Source: Acerihabitans arboris (GTDB taxonomy: Bacteria; Pseudomonadota; Gammaproteobacteria; Enterobacterales; Enterobacteriaceae). From it: 64,000 nucleotides of DNA. Shown in pieces: positions 25,098 to 34,804 of this stretch; positions within the stretch are counted from its first letter, which is position 1; every line of letters begins with the position of its first letter. The stretch is taken from contig NZ_WUBS01000001.1 in the NCBI RefSeq assembly GCF_010131535.1, positions 186,001 to 250,000 of the forward strand. Direction: 5' to 3'. Under the pieces are notes generated by a model. It was not told the origin of the DNA and made no database searches. It worked only from the letters and a program-made list of their open reading frames with translations. A program made the translations under genes and the position numbers.

Positions 25098-27913
25098 CAG
25101 ACAAATTTACGCTCTTCGCCCGGGCCTGCCACGTTAGCGACACAACGCCCGCAAATTTCCGGATGCCCGGCGTCAGCGCCGATATCGGACTCAAAGTGCC
25201 AGCAGCGCGGGCATTTTTCGCCATCGGCTTTTGCCAGGGCAATTTTCAGGCCTTTCAAGCCTTCGCATTGCTGGGCATCATCTCCCGCCGCGCTGTAATC
25301 GGCAACACCGGCGCGCGAGGTCAGCAGGGCAAAATACAGCTCATCGCCAAGCCCCCTGAGCGTTTGCGCCAGGGCCGGTTCGGCATACAGGGTGACATTG
25401 GCCTCGAGTGAGCCGCCGATGATCTTGTCCGCGCGCGCCTGCTCAAGCACTTTGTTCACTTCACCGCGCACTTTCAGCACCTGTTCCCAATAAGCGTCGT
25501 TCATGGTTTCGCCGGCGTCCAGTCCGAACAGCCCTTCATACCACTCTTCGGTAAAGACGTACCGGGCACGCTCGCCGGGCATAAAGCCCCAAATCTCATC
25601 GGCGGTAAAGGATAGGATCGGCGCCATCCAGCGCACCAGCGCCTCGGCAATGTGATAAAGCGCGGTCTGGCAGCTGCGGCGGGCAATACTGTCGGCCTGG
25701 GTGGTGTACTGGCGATCTTTAATGATATCCAGATAGAAGGATCCCATTTCCACCGAGCAGAACTGCATCATCCGCTGCACGACGTTATGGAAGTCATAGC
25801 TGTCGTAGGCGGCGATAATCTCCGCCTGCGCCGCCTGCGCCCGGCCCACGGCCCAGCGATCCAATACCACCATATCCTCCGGCTTGACGCAATGCAGGGC
25901 CGGCTCGAACCCATTGAGGTTGGCCAGCAGGAAACGCGCGGTATTGCGGATGCGGCGATAGGCGTCGGCGGAGCGTTTAAGGATCTCGTCCGACACCGCC
26001 ATTTCACCGGTATAGTCGGTGGAGGCGACCCACAAACGCAGGATATCCCCGCCAAGCTTATCCATGACCTGCTGCGGGCTGACCACGTTGCCGATGGATT
26101 TGGACATTTTACGGCCCTGTCCGTCGACGGTAAAACCGTGGGTCAGCACCTGGCGATAAGGCGCCTGGCCCTTAATGGCGGTGGAAATCATCAGCGACGA
26201 CATAAACCAGCCGCGATGCTGGTCGGAGCCTTCCAGGTACATATCCGGCTCGTGGCCGCCGAATTCAGGGCGCACCGCCACCACGGACGAATGCGTCGAA
26301 CCGGAGTCGAACCAGACGTCAAGGGTATCGGGCACCTTGGTATAATTAGCCGCGTCGTTGCCGAGGATCGCGGCCGGATCCAAATCCCACCAGGCCTGGA
26401 TACCGTCTTTCTCGACCCGCTTGGCCACTTCTTCCATCAATTCCAGCGTGCGCGGATGAAGTTCCTCGGTGTCTTTGTGCACGAACAGAGACATCGGCAC
26501 GCCCCAGGTGCGCTGGCGGGAGATACACCAGTCGGGACGATTGGCCACCATATTTTCGATGCGCGCCTGTCCCCAGCCCGGGATCCACTGCACTTCCTTG
26601 ATTTCTTCCAGGGAGCGTTTGCGCAGCCCTTTTTGATCCATGCTGATAAACCATTGCGGCGTGGCGCGGAAAATGATCGGGGTTTTATGACGCCAGCAGT
26701 GCGGATAGCTGTGCAGCAGTTTTTCCACATGCACCAGCGCGCCGCTCGAGCGCAATAATTCGACCACCACATCGTTGGCCTTGAACACCTGCAGCCCGTC
26801 GAGGCCCGGATAGGTCCCCGGCAGGTAACAGCCGTCCGGACCCACCGGATTGGCGACTTCCAGGCCGTATTGCTGGCCGATGACGTAATCGTCCGGGCCA
26901 TGGCCCGGAGCGGTATGCACCGCGCCGGTACCGGCTTCCAGCGTCACATGCTGGCCAAGGATCGCCGGCACGTCGAACCCCATGAACGGATGGCGGAAAC
27001 GCATCAGTTCCAGCGCGCCGCCTTTGCAACTGCCGAGCACGGTCCATTGGGCGATGCCCGCCCGCTGCATCACGCTGGCCACCAGTTCGGCGGCCAGGAT
27101 CCAGTTTTGTCCGTCGACCGCCACCAGCTGATACTCGAAGTCCGGATGGACCGAAATCGCCCGGTTGGCCGGCAGGGTCCAGGGAGTGGTGGTCCAGATA
27201 ACCAGCGCCACCGGGCCGCTAACCTCGGCCACGCCGAATTTTGCCGCTACGGCCGCGGCGTCAACCGCCTGGAAAGCCACATCTATGGAGGGCGAGGTAC
27301 GATCGTAATACTCCACTTCCGCCTCCGCCAGCGCGGAACGACAGTCGATACACCAGTGCACCGGCTTGGCGCCTTTATGCAGGTGGCCGTTGGCGATGAT
27401 CTTGCCGAGCGCGCGGATGATATTCGCTTCGGTGCCGAAATCCATCGTCAGGTAGGGATGCTCCCATTCGCCCAGCACGCCAAGGCGGATAAAGTCTTTT
27501 TTCTGCCCTTCCACCTGCTCGGCGGCATATTTGCGGCAGGCGGCGCGGAATTCCGCGGCGGTCACCTTTTCACCCGGCTTGCCGATCGTCTGTTCGACTT
27601 TCAGCTCAATCGGCAGGCCGTGGCAATCCCAGCCCGGCACATAGGGTGAGTCGTACCCCATCAAGCCTTTGGACTTGATGATAATATCTTTAAGAATTTT
27701 GTTAACCGAGTGACCGATATGAATACTACCGTTGGCATACGGAGGGCCGTCATGCAGGATAAAGGTTTTCTTGCCTTTTTTAGCGTTACGAATAATCCCG
27801 TACAGGTCCTGTTCATACCAACGTTGCAGCATGCCAGGCTCGCGCTTGGCCAGATCGCCACGCATCGGGAACCCTGTGTCCGGCAAATTCAGGGTATTTT
27901 TGTAATCACTCAT
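25097..27913 (-). CDS. ileS: isoleucyl-tRNA synthetase IleS
   Basis: Class Ia synthetase charging tRNA-Ile, with CP1 editing of mischarged valine. The product is 938 residues, identical in length to E. coli. The HIGH motif is in [10 protein letters not shown] (about 60-70) and KMSKS is in [10 protein letters not shown] (about 600). A C-terminal zinc finger is visible as CPRCWHF and CGRC. It lies 32 bases after ribF in the same operon. Confidence 0.98.
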   Translation of the reverse strand: MSDYKNTLNLPDTGFPMRGDLAKREPGMLQRWYEQDLYGIIRNAKKGKKTFILHDGPPYANGSIHIGHSVNKILKDIIIKSKGLMGYDSPYVPGWDCHGLPIELKVEQTIGKPGEKVTAAEFRAACRKYAAEQVEGQKKDFIRLGVLGEWEHPYLTMDFGTEANIIRALGKIIANGHLHKGAKPVHWCIDCRSALAEAEVEYYDRTSPSIDVAFQAVDAAAVAAKFGVAEVSGPVALVIWTTTPWTLPANRAISVHPDFEYQLVAVDGQNWILAAELVASVMQRAGIAQWTVLGSCKGGALELMRFRHPFMGFDVPAILGQHVTLEAGTGAVHTAPGHGPDDYVIGQQYGLEVANPVGPDGCYLPGTYPGLDGLQVFKANDVVVELLRSSGALVHVEKLLHSYPHCWRHKTPIIFRATPQWFISMDQKGLRKRSLEEIKEVQWIPGWGQARIENMVANRPDWCISRQRTWGVPMSLFVHKDTEELHPRTLELMEEVAKRVEKDGIQAWWDLDPAAILGNDAANYTKVPDTLDVWFDSGSTHSSVVAVRPEFGGHEPDMYLEGSDQHRGWFMSSLMISTAIKGQAPYRQVLTHGFTVDGQGRKMSKSIGNVVSPQQVMDKLGGDILRLWVASTDYTGEMAVSDEILKRSADAYRRIRNTARFLLANLNGFEPALHCVKPEDMVVLDRWAVGRAQAAQAEIIAAYDSYDFHNVVQRMMQFCSVEMGSFYLDIIKDRQYTTQADSIARRSCQTALYHIAEALVRWMAPILSFTADEIWGFMPGERARYVFTEEWYEGLFGLDAGETMNDAYWEQVLKVRGEVNKVLEQARADKIIGGSLEANVTLYAEPALAQTLRGLGDELYFALLTSRAGVADYSAAGDDAQQCEGLKGLKIALAKADGEKCPRCWHFESDIGADAGHPEICGRCVANVAGPGEERKFV

Positions 27914-27945
27914 TCGATTCTCGGTTCCGTTTTCGGTTAGAGAGT

Positions 27946-28884
27946 TTAAAGGGGTGTCGTCAGTCCGAAAAATTCCCGGCCGGTCACCACATCATTCGCA
28001 ATTTGCCGCTTTAACTCATCAAGGGAGGCAAATCGTTGTTCATTGCGCAATTTTGCGCGCATTACCACTTCTATATGACGACCATAAAGATCCATCGTCA
28101 TATCCAATAAATGCACTTCCAGCCGCTGGCGCAGCCCCGCCACCGTCGGACGGGTGCCGATATTGGCCACGCCCGGGCGCGGCTGCGCGCCCAGTCCGTT
28201 GACCTCCACCGCATATACCCCGTTAATCGGCGCAGGGCGGCCTTTCAGCGAGACGTTGGCCGTGGGGAAGCCAAGGGTGCGGCCCAGTTCGTCACCGTGC
28301 TCCACGCGCCCGGAAATACGGTAGGGATGGCCCAGCAGCATCTCGGCGACCACCAGTTGGTCGCTTAACAGCGCTTCGCGTACCGCCGTGCTGCTGATGC
28401 GCTTGCCGCCTTCCGTATAGGTGGCGGTGCTCATGACATCATAACCGGCCGCGGCCCCCGCCTGTTGCAAAAAGGCAAAATCACCCCGCCGCCCGGCACC
28501 GAAGCGAAAATCATCACCGACGCAAAGAAACCTGACGCCGAGTTTTTTCACCAGCAGCTCCGCGACAAAAGACTCGGCGCTGATAGCGGCGAACCGCGTA
28601 TCGAAGGTTACGCACAATACTACGTCTACCCCGGCCTGGGCCAGGTACTTCACTTTATCCCTCAGGCGGGTCAATCGCGCCGGGGCGTCCCGGCCGGCAA
28701 AATGCTCCTGCGGCTGGGGTTCGAATATCATCACCATTACCGGTAAACCGCGTTTGCGGCCTTCGGTCTGCAATTGTGCAATCAACGCCTGGTGCCCACG
28801 ATGAAAACCATCAAAATTGCCAATAGTGAGCACGCACCCGTGGTGACGCGCCTGCAGGTTATGTAAACCGCGAATAAGCTTCAT
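27946..28884 (-). CDS. ribF: bifunctional riboflavin kinase / FAD synthetase RibF
   Basis: Phosphorylates riboflavin to FMN and adenylylates FMN to FAD. The product is 312 residues (E. coli 313). The N-terminal nucleotidyltransferase half carries [12 protein letters not shown] and the C-terminal kinase half carries [11 protein letters not shown] and NIGTRPTV. It is the first gene of the ribF-ileS-lspA-fkpB-ispH operon, divergent from rpsT. Confidence 0.96.
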   Translation of the reverse strand: MKLIRGLHNLQARHHGCVLTIGNFDGFHRGHQALIAQLQTEGRKRGLPVMVMIFEPQPQEHFAGRDAPARLTRLRDKVKYLAQAGVDVVLCVTFDTRFAAISAESFVAELLVKKLGVRFLCVGDDFRFGAGRRGDFAFLQQAGAAAGYDVMSTATYTEGGKRISSTAVREALLSDQLVVAEMLLGHPYRISGRVEHGDELGRTLGFPTANVSLKGRPAPINGVYAVEVNGLGAQPRPGVANIGTRPTVAGLRQRLEVHLLDMTMDLYGRHIEVVMRAKLRNEQRFASLDELKRQIANDVVTGREFFGLTTPL

Positions 28885-29283
28885 AGCAGGCTCAAGACAG
28901 AGGAAATCGGCGGATTATACCTTGTACAGTCGCTAAGGTTAACCCGCGAATCCAATCTTTGACAGTAACAGCGGCGAAAGGCATGCTTATTTTGTCCGAT
29001 CGGCGTTTTTTCGCCGGTTATCCCGCCGCGCACGGATTTTTCCTCTCCCGCCCGGCGGGCGGCGGGCCGCTTATTCATTTCTTTATTGCAGATAATTGCT
29101 TTTTTCTCGTCAAAGGCTGTATTCCGCGCGCTTAAACTGGTAGAATCCTGCGCCATCACATTGTAACAGGCGTTGCGTAGTCAAGCGGCGCTTATTTGCA
29201 CAAATCCATTGACAAAAGAAGGCCGAAAGGGCATATTCCTCGGCCTTTGAATTGTCTCATAGAACATGTTTGGGAGTTGGACC
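28885..29283. promoter_or_regulatory. ribF/rpsT divergent region with rpsT P2 promoter
   Basis: A 399-base gap. The rpsT promoter has a perfect -35 TTGACA at 29209-29214, a 17-base spacer and CATATT at 29232-29237, closely matching E. coli rpsT P2. An upstream TAGAAT (29141-29146) may be the -10 of a P1 promoter, without a clear -35. The rest (28885-29100) should contain the ribF promoter. I see no conserved reading frame, and E. coli yaaY is not recognisable. Confidence 0.75.
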
Positions 29284-29547
29284 TTGGCTAATATCAAATC
29301 AGCTAAGAAACGCGCCGTACAGTCTGAGAAGCGTCGTCAGCACAATGCCAGCCGTCGCTCCATGATGCGTACCTTCATTAAGAAGGTATACGCGGCTATC
29401 GATGCAGGTGATAAAGATGCAGCGCAGAATGCTTTTTCTGCCATGCAACCCATTGTGGACCGTCAGGCCAGTAAAGGTTTGATCCACAAGAACAAAGCAG
29501 CGCGTCATAAATCTAATCTGACCGCGCGTATCAACGCAATGCAGTAA
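29284..29547 (+). CDS. rpsT: 30S ribosomal protein S20
   Basis: Primary-binding 16S rRNA protein of the 30S subunit. The product is 87 residues, as in E. coli, and highly basic and helical. The start is TTG at 29284 with GGGAG 9 bases upstream. A TTG start is also used by E. coli rpsT, where it takes part in S20 autoregulation of translation. The ATG at 29266 would add six residues (beginning MFGSWT) and is rejected. Confidence 0.98.
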   Translation: MANIKSAKKRAVQSEKRRQHNASRRSMMRTFIKKVYAAIDAGDKDAAQNAFSAMQPIVDRQASKGLIHKNKAARHKSNLTARINAMQ

Positions 29548-29578
29548 TACCTGCCACTTCGTTGGTGTTTTGTTCAAG

Positions 29579-29603
29579 AAAACCGGCTTCGGCCGGTTTT
29601 TTT
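29579..29603 (+). terminator. rho-independent terminator of rpsT
   Basis: Arms AAAACCGGC (29579-29587) and GCCGGTTTT (29592-29600) enclose the stable loop TTCG and run into seven T residues. It is 31 bases after the rpsT stop and just before the convergent nhaA stop. Reversed, the A-rich arm provides a short T-tract, so it may also serve nhaA. Confidence 0.95.
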
Positions 29604-29635
29604 GTGCCTGGCGGTTATGCCGCCAGGTAGCTAAT

Positions 29636-30883
29636 CTATCCAGCCCCCGGGCCAGCCGGCTTAGCAGCGTTCGGTGCCGCCGTGGTCAGCGGCAGCGCCA
29701 GGCGCAGCAGGATATAGCCTAATATAGCCGCCACCACCGAACCCGACAGGATGCCTAATTTGGCTAATGTCATGCTTTCCGGGTCCGACCCCGCGACGCC
29801 AAATGCCAGCCCGGCAATAAAAATCGACATGGTAAAACCGATACCGCACAGCATCGCGGCGGCGGCGATCTGGCGGAACGTCACGCCGTCGGGCAATCGC
29901 GCCAGACCTGATTTAATCGACAACAGGCAAAAGGCCAGGATGCCCACCGGCTTGCCCAGCACTAATCCCACGGCAATGCCCGCCGGCAGCACCGACATCA
30001 GGCTGGCGGGCGTTAAGCCATGCAGGGCAACGCCCGCGTTGGCAAAGGCGAACAGCGGCAGGATAAGATAAACCACCCAGGGTTGAATATGATGCTCCAG
30101 CACCAGGACGGGAGAATAAGCCTGGGTCTGCGGCGCCGCGGCCTGCGTCGCGCGCCGTGACGGCAGGCGCAGGGGGATCAGCGCGCCGAGGATCACCCCG
30201 GCCAGGGTGGCATGAATGCCCGATAACAATACGCAAACCCACAGCATCGCGCCGACTACCAGGTAAAGCCCGATATGGCGCACATTGTTGCGGTTCATCA
30301 ACGCCAGCGCCGCAACGGTTGCCGCCACGCCCGCCAGGGCGGTCAACGACAGATCGTGATTGTAGAACACCGCGATTATCACGATGGCGCCTAAATCATC
30401 GATAATGGCCAGCGCCAGCAAAAAAGCCTTCAAACTGGCGGGCACCCGCTTGCCCAGCAGCGCCAGCACCCCCACCGCGAAAGCGATATCCGTGGCGGTG
30501 GGAATCGCCCAGCCGGCATGGTTGGCGGGCGTATTCCAGTTAATAAGCGTATAGATAAGCGCCGGGGCTATCATGCCGCCCAACGCGGCGATGGCGGGGA
30601 ACGCCGCCTGGCTGCGGCTGGCGAGCGCGCCTTCCATCAGCTCGCGCTTCACCTCCAGGCCGATCATCAAAAAGAAGATCGCCATCAGCGCGTCATTAAT
30701 GAAAAACAGCAGCGTGAAAGGCGACGAGTGGCCGGCGGCGGCATCCAGGGGAAAATAAATCAGCGACTCATAGGCCGCCAGCGCCGGCGAATTGGCCATG
30801 GCCAGCGCCGCCAGCGCGGCCAGGATCAGCAAAACGCCGCCCGAGGCTTCGTGATTTAACCAACGGTGAATAAAAGAGGACAC
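29636..30883 (-). CDS. nhaA: Na+/H+ antiporter NhaA
   Basis: Electrogenic 2H+/Na+ antiporter of the inner membrane for pH and sodium homeostasis, with about 12 membrane segments. The ion-binding aspartates are present in ATDIAFAVG and the pair LAIIDDLGAI (E. coli D133, D163, D164), as are RELMEGAL and the IGFTMSIFIAGLAF helix. At 415 residues it is 27 longer than E. coli NhaA; the extra lies in a cytoplasmic loop (around RRATQAAAPQTQA) and an Ala/Pro-rich C-terminal tail. nhaR does not follow here, unlike in E. coli. Confidence 0.95.
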   Translation of the reverse strand: MSSFIHRWLNHEASGGVLLILAALAALAMANSPALAAYESLIYFPLDAAAGHSSPFTLLFFINDALMAIFFLMIGLEVKRELMEGALASRSQAAFPAIAALGGMIAPALIYTLINWNTPANHAGWAIPTATDIAFAVGVLALLGKRVPASLKAFLLALAIIDDLGAIVIIAVFYNHDLSLTALAGVAATVAALALMNRNNVRHIGLYLVVGAMLWVCVLLSGIHATLAGVILGALIPLRLPSRRATQAAAPQTQAYSPVLVLEHHIQPWVVYLILPLFAFANAGVALHGLTPASLMSVLPAGIAVGLVLGKPVGILAFCLLSIKSGLARLPDGVTFRQIAAAAMLCGIGFTMSIFIAGLAFGVAGSDPESMTLAKLGILSGSVVAAILGYILLRLALPLTTAAPNAAKPAGPGAG

Positions 30884-30945
30884 AGCGCATCCTTATAATG
30901 CAGAGAATAGGTTTATTGTGCGGGATGCGGCCGCGCAGGTAAATA

Positions 30946-30969
30946 AAAACCCGGCACAGTCCGGGTTTT
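30946..30969 (-). terminator. terminator of the sugar-acid cassette
   Basis: On the minus strand AAAACCCGG, a 6-base loop and CCGGGTTTT form a 9-bp hairpin followed by TATTT. It lies downstream of the MFS gene (stop at 31101) and upstream of nhaA, so it should end the MFS transcript and insulate nhaA. Confidence 0.85.
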
Positions 30970-31100
30970 ATGGATCACCGCTCGCAAAACCCGCTGCGAC
31001 GGCGGGATGCCCGCAGGCGGCCGGAGCGCTACGCCCCGAGCCGGGTCAGTGGGTTAACGCCGGCCCGGGGAGCGCGGAGAAGCCGTTATTGATATCGGCT

Positions 31101-32333
31101 TCAGGCGGCCTGCTCCTGATAATCCTGTTTTTGGATTCGGGTATACAGGTAGACCGCCAGTCCGCCCAATATGGCGACCACGCCGATAACCGTAAAGCCC
31201 GGCAGATAGGAACCGCTGCTTTTTAACATCATCACCACCACAAAACCCGCCGTGGTGCCGCCGCAGCCCGCCCCGATGCCGTTAATCACGCCGGCCGCCG
31301 GGCCTACCGCCTCCGGTTTCACGCTGGTGGTGATAATCGACCAGATATTGGTGGTGTAGCTGCTGGTGAAATAGGCAATGGCAAAGGTGATCAGCGCCAT
31401 TTTTACCACCGGATCCTGGATCAGCGGCAGCAGCGTCAGCAATAGGCCGGCAACCAGCAGACCCGATGCCGCAATCAGTCCTCTTTTTTGCGTGCGATCG
31501 CTGAGAATGGACATGGGAATGGCAAAAACCACCGCCAGCAAATAAGGCAACGAACTGGCAAATCCCTGCCACATGCCGACAAAGCCCAGCGAATGCACCA
31601 GCATCGGTATAAATAACGTGATACCCCAAAACAGCATGCCGTTGGCAAAATAACTGAATATCAACAGCAGGAAAGGATATCCGCCGAGGGACTGGAAGGT
31701 TATTTTCCCGCTCGGCCGTTGATCTTCGGCGGCGGCCTTGCCCTGGTTATCCGGCGCGGATTTCAGGAAAATCAAGAACAGCGGCACCACAACAAACAGG
31801 CCCAGGCCGCCGGTAATATAAAACAGCCACTTCCAGCCCAACACGTCATAAATAGGCGTCAGGATCAGGAAGCCCAGGCCTAGCGCCAGGAACTGGCCGT
31901 AGAACTGGATTAAATTGGTGCCGCGGGTAATTTCATCTTTGGTGAACCACGCGCGGGCGAAACGGAACTGCTGGGGCCAATAAATGCCCTCCGTAATACC
32001 GAGCACGATGCGAAAGACGATAAGTAAAGCAGGCGTGGTGACCCATGCGGTGGCTACCGTGGCCAGCGACCAGATAAAAACCATGCTGACAATGGTTGAC
32101 TTGGGATTAAGCTTATAGGTAAAAAAACCGCCGAAAAAATTTGATAACGCATAACCGATAAGAAAGCCGGTCAACGCCAGGCTCTTGGTGGCGGCGCCGG
32201 AAAAGCCGAGATCGCTTTCCATCCCGGGCAAGGCGATGGAAAGATTTGAACGATCGAGATAGGCAATAAATACCCCAATCATCAAAGTAACGCCTATACG
32301 ATACCATTTTGAATTACTCATATTATTTTCCAT
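31101..32333 (-). CDS. MFS transporter, anion:cation symporter (sugar-acid uptake) family
   Basis: Probable proton-coupled importer of a hexuronate, aldonate or aldarate. The product is 410 residues with 12 predicted membrane segments. The N-terminal signature IAYLDRSNLSIALP is typical of the ACS family (GudP, GarP, ExuT, DgoT), as is the EGIYWPQQFRFARAWFT block after helix 4. Start alternatives are the ATG at 32333 or the in-frame ATG at 32321, which has a better-placed GGA. It is downstream of the dehydratase gene by 42 bases, so they are probably co-transcribed. Confidence 0.85.
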   Translation of the reverse strand: MENNMSNSKWYRIGVTLMIGVFIAYLDRSNLSIALPGMESDLGFSGAATKSLALTGFLIGYALSNFFGGFFTYKLNPKSTIVSMVFIWSLATVATAWVTTPALLIVFRIVLGITEGIYWPQQFRFARAWFTKDEITRGTNLIQFYGQFLALGLGFLILTPIYDVLGWKWLFYITGGLGLFVVVPLFLIFLKSAPDNQGKAAAEDQRPSGKITFQSLGGYPFLLLIFSYFANGMLFWGITLFIPMLVHSLGFVGMWQGFASSLPYLLAVVFAIPMSILSDRTQKRGLIAASGLLVAGLLLTLLPLIQDPVVKMALITFAIAYFTSSYTTNIWSIITTSVKPEAVGPAAGVINGIGAGCGGTTAGFVVVMMLKSSGSYLPGFTVIGVVAILGGLAVYLYTRIQKQDYQEQAA

Positions 32334-32375
32334 TCTACGTTGGAGTTTACTGCCCGCAGGGTATTAACATCAGTC

Positions 32376-33497
32376 TTAGTTTTGTTCATAGTGCCGGATC
32401 AGATCCCGATCTATTTCTATTCCCAATCCAGGTTTATCAGGCACCGGAATGAACGGCCCAATGACTAAATCGGACAACTGCTCGCGAAAAACATTGGGCG
32501 CGCGGTCGAGTTCAAGCAACGGCCGCTCCTTGACACAGGAAGGGACCGCCAGCGGAATCGAGGAAATCAGATGTAGCGTTGCCGCCAATGAAATCGCGGA
32601 TCCCCATAGGTGAGGGAAACAATCAACGCCGTGGGCGCTGGCCAGCATGGCGATATTCAACGCTTCGCTGAGACCACCGCAGGCGGCGACATCCGGTTGG
32701 ACGATATCCACACACCGCTGCTCAAGGAAGGGCCTGAAACCAAAGCGGGTAAATTCAGATTCGCCGCCGGCGATGCGCATATTAAGCGCGCCCCTGACTT
32801 CACGATACCCTTGGAAATCATCCGGCAATACCGGCTCCTCGAACCAGGAAATATCATATTCCTCAATCGATTTACCAAATTGAATCGCCTCGCGCACGGT
32901 ATAGGCGCGGTTCGAGTCCACCGCCAGGCTGGCGTCGGGGCCGATTAACCGCCGCACTTCCGCCACCCTGGCGGCATCCTGGCGCGGCGTCATGCCGCCC
33001 ACTTTCATTTTGAATGCCTGGAATCCATGCTGCACGGAAACTTGCGCATCTTTTTCCAGGGAATACCGGTCGTCGGCCGAGTAATAGAAAGAGGAGGCAT
33101 AGGCTTTCACCGGCTCATCGGTGGCGCCGCCCAATAGGGTCGCAATAGGCTGCCCCAGCGCTTTGCCGACAATATCCCATAAGGCGATATCGATGCCCGA
33201 CAGCGCGGAAATCGCAATGCCTTTACGGCCGAATTCACGGGTACGGTTGTATAGATTTTCCCATAACCGGGCGCGTTGCAGCGGATCCTGGCCTATCAGC
33301 AGCGGCGAATATAATTCTTTAATCAGCGCGGCGTTGGCCTGCGCGGGACCAAAACATTCACCCCAGCCGATAACGCCGTCGTCGGTAATGATTTCCAGCA
33401 GGCAACTCGCGCGGCTATTCCATAACCACTGGGACATGCCGAACTGGGTCTCCAGTTTTTGTACAACTACATGGGTCTTGATCTCTTGGATACGCAT
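32376..33497 (-). CDS. enolase-superfamily (mandelate racemase subgroup) sugar-acid dehydratase
   Basis: Probable Mg2+-dependent dehydratase or racemase acting on an acid sugar, 373 residues. Metal ligands are D194 (VDSN), E220 (WFEEP) and E246 (GGE). The acid/base residues of the mandelate racemase subgroup are present: the KxK pair K163/K165 (FKMK) and the Asp-His dyad D269 (QPD) and H296 (FPHLWG). I chose the ATG at 33497, 6 bases after AGGAG; an ATG at 33515 lacks a ribosome site. A MFS sugar-acid importer lies downstream and a LacI regulator upstream, so a 2-keto-3-deoxy acid is the expected product. The exact substrate cannot be read from the sequence. Confidence 0.85.
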   Translation of the reverse strand: MRIQEIKTHVVVQKLETQFGMSQWLWNSRASCLLEIITDDGVIGWGECFGPAQANAALIKELYSPLLIGQDPLQRARLWENLYNRTREFGRKGIAISALSGIDIALWDIVGKALGQPIATLLGGATDEPVKAYASSFYYSADDRYSLEKDAQVSVQHGFQAFKMKVGGMTPRQDAARVAEVRRLIGPDASLAVDSNRAYTVREAIQFGKSIEEYDISWFEEPVLPDDFQGYREVRGALNMRIAGGESEFTRFGFRPFLEQRCVDIVQPDVAACGGLSEALNIAMLASAHGVDCFPHLWGSAISLAATLHLISSIPLAVPSCVKERPLLELDRAPNVFREQLSDLVIGPFIPVPDKPGLGIEIDRDLIRHYEQN

Positions 33498-33524
33498 GGG
33501 TGGCTCCTGTCTCATTTATCATAG

Positions 33525-33542
33525 GAGGTAATCGATTACCTC
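33525..33542. promoter_or_regulatory. LacI-type operator O1 before the dehydratase gene
   Basis: GAGGTAATCGATTACCTC is an 18-bp perfect palindrome with a central CG, the form recognised by LacI/GalR regulators. It lies 28 bases upstream of the dehydratase start, between it and the LacI gene stop. Its core is repeated upstream of the regulator gene. Confidence 0.85.
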
Positions 33543-33559
33543 TATTTTTCAAAAAAAAA

Positions 33560-34582
33560 TCAACGCAAGGTTGAGTCTCTTGCTATCAGCTGAACCGGCA
33601 ACTCAAGGCATTCCGGCTCAGCCTTTTTATGCCCGTTCAACAGGCCGGCTATCAGCTTTTTGGCCGCCGTCGCGCCAATTTGATAGGTCGGTTGCGAAAT
33701 CACGGTCAGGCTGGGATTGGTCACCGACGACCATTCCGTATCGTCGAAGCCGATAAAGAGAAAATCAGCGGGAATGATATAACCCGATATTTTCGCCGCC
33801 TTCAGCACCGCCAGCGATAAAATGCCGTTGGTCGCAATGATGCCCAGCCGGACGCCGCTGAAGCGCCGGCCGGCTATTTTTTCCAGGACCTCGGCGACCG
33901 CCTCTATCTGTATTTTTTCAAAAATATGAATATCGCTTTGAATGCCGTTGACGGCCGCCCGGGCGGCGAGGGTGCGAAATGCCTCGACGCGTTCGATTCG
34001 GGGACTGATGTGATGAGTGGCCGGGCTTAGCAGCACCAGGGAATCGCATCCCCGTTGCAGCATATGATCCACGGCCAGGTTAACCCCTTGGAAATTGTCC
34101 ACCGACACCGAACACACCGCTCCCTGGCTGATTTTACGTCCCACCAGCGCGACGGGGATTTCATCAGCGAGTTTGGCAATAAGCTCATCATTACCGCCGG
34201 TGGTATTGATGACAAAACCATCCACCCGCTTGGCCAGCATCATCTCGATAAATTGGCTTTCCTTGGCCGGCGATTCCTTGGAATTACAGACAAAAATGGT
34301 ATAGCCAAACCCGGCGCAAGCTTCCTCGATGCCTTGCAGGATGGCGATAGAGTAGGGATTGAGGATATCCGACAAGATCACCGCGATAGTATTGCTTTTG
34401 GTGCTTCTCAGGGTCCGCGCCACGTCATTGGGCTTATATCCCATCGACTCAATCACCTTTTCGATGCGCAACCGGGTATCCTCGCCCATCGACTGGAATT
34501 TGCCATTCAGATAGCGCGATATCGTTGCGGTGGAGACCCCTGATGCCAAAGCCACGTCACGGATTGCTATTTGTTTTTTCAT
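33560..34582 (-). CDS. LacI/GalR-family transcriptional regulator
   Basis: DNA-binding repressor of 340 residues. The N-terminal helix-turn-helix reads AIRDVALASGVSTATISRYLNG (residues 6-27, with the family's VSTATISRYLN core) with hinge helix VARTLRSTKSNTIAV, and a periplasmic-binding-protein-like effector domain follows. It is the first gene of the cassette, with the dehydratase and MFS transporter downstream on the same strand. Palindromes with the same core precede it and the dehydratase, so it probably controls itself and the operon. The inducer is presumably the sugar acid or its product. Confidence 0.9.
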   Translation of the reverse strand: MKKQIAIRDVALASGVSTATISRYLNGKFQSMGEDTRLRIEKVIESMGYKPNDVARTLRSTKSNTIAVILSDILNPYSIAILQGIEEACAGFGYTIFVCNSKESPAKESQFIEMMLAKRVDGFVINTTGGNDELIAKLADEIPVALVGRKISQGAVCSVSVDNFQGVNLAVDHMLQRGCDSLVLLSPATHHISPRIERVEAFRTLAARAAVNGIQSDIHIFEKIQIEAVAEVLEKIAGRRFSGVRLGIIATNGILSLAVLKAAKISGYIIPADFLFIGFDDTEWSSVTNPSLTVISQPTYQIGATAAKKLIAGLLNGHKKAEPECLELPVQLIARDSTLR

Positions 34583-34592
34583 ATTGTCTTGG

Positions 34593-34612
34593 TTAGGTAA
34601 TCGATTACCTAA
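34593..34612. promoter_or_regulatory. LacI-type operator O2 before the regulator gene
   Basis: TTAGGTAATCGATTACCTAA is a 20-bp perfect palindrome starting 11 bases upstream of the regulator start. Its 16-bp core AGGTAATCGATTACCT is identical to that of the operator at 33525-33542. Its position implies autoregulation. Confidence 0.85.
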
Positions 34613-34754
34613 AGGTTATATCGCTTCCGGGGTGAAAATCTGTGATCTGCTGCTCATAACCGATCCAGGAGGATCAATGCGCGTCGTATTGACGTGGATT
34701 GGGGCGCCATCATGGATGCAAGGCGGGATTGGAGAGCCAAGGCCAAAAACAAAA

Positions 34755-34780
34755 AGTCCCCGGTTTGGCAACCAGGGACT
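34755..34780 (-). terminator. rho-independent terminator of dnaJ
   Basis: On the minus strand AGTCCCTGGTT, loop GCCA and AACCGGGGACT form an 11-bp stem with one T-G wobble, followed by TTTTGTTTTTGG. It starts 24 bases after the dnaJ stop. Confidence 0.92.
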
Positions 34781-34804
34781 CGGATATAGACACGGAAACC
34801 GGTG

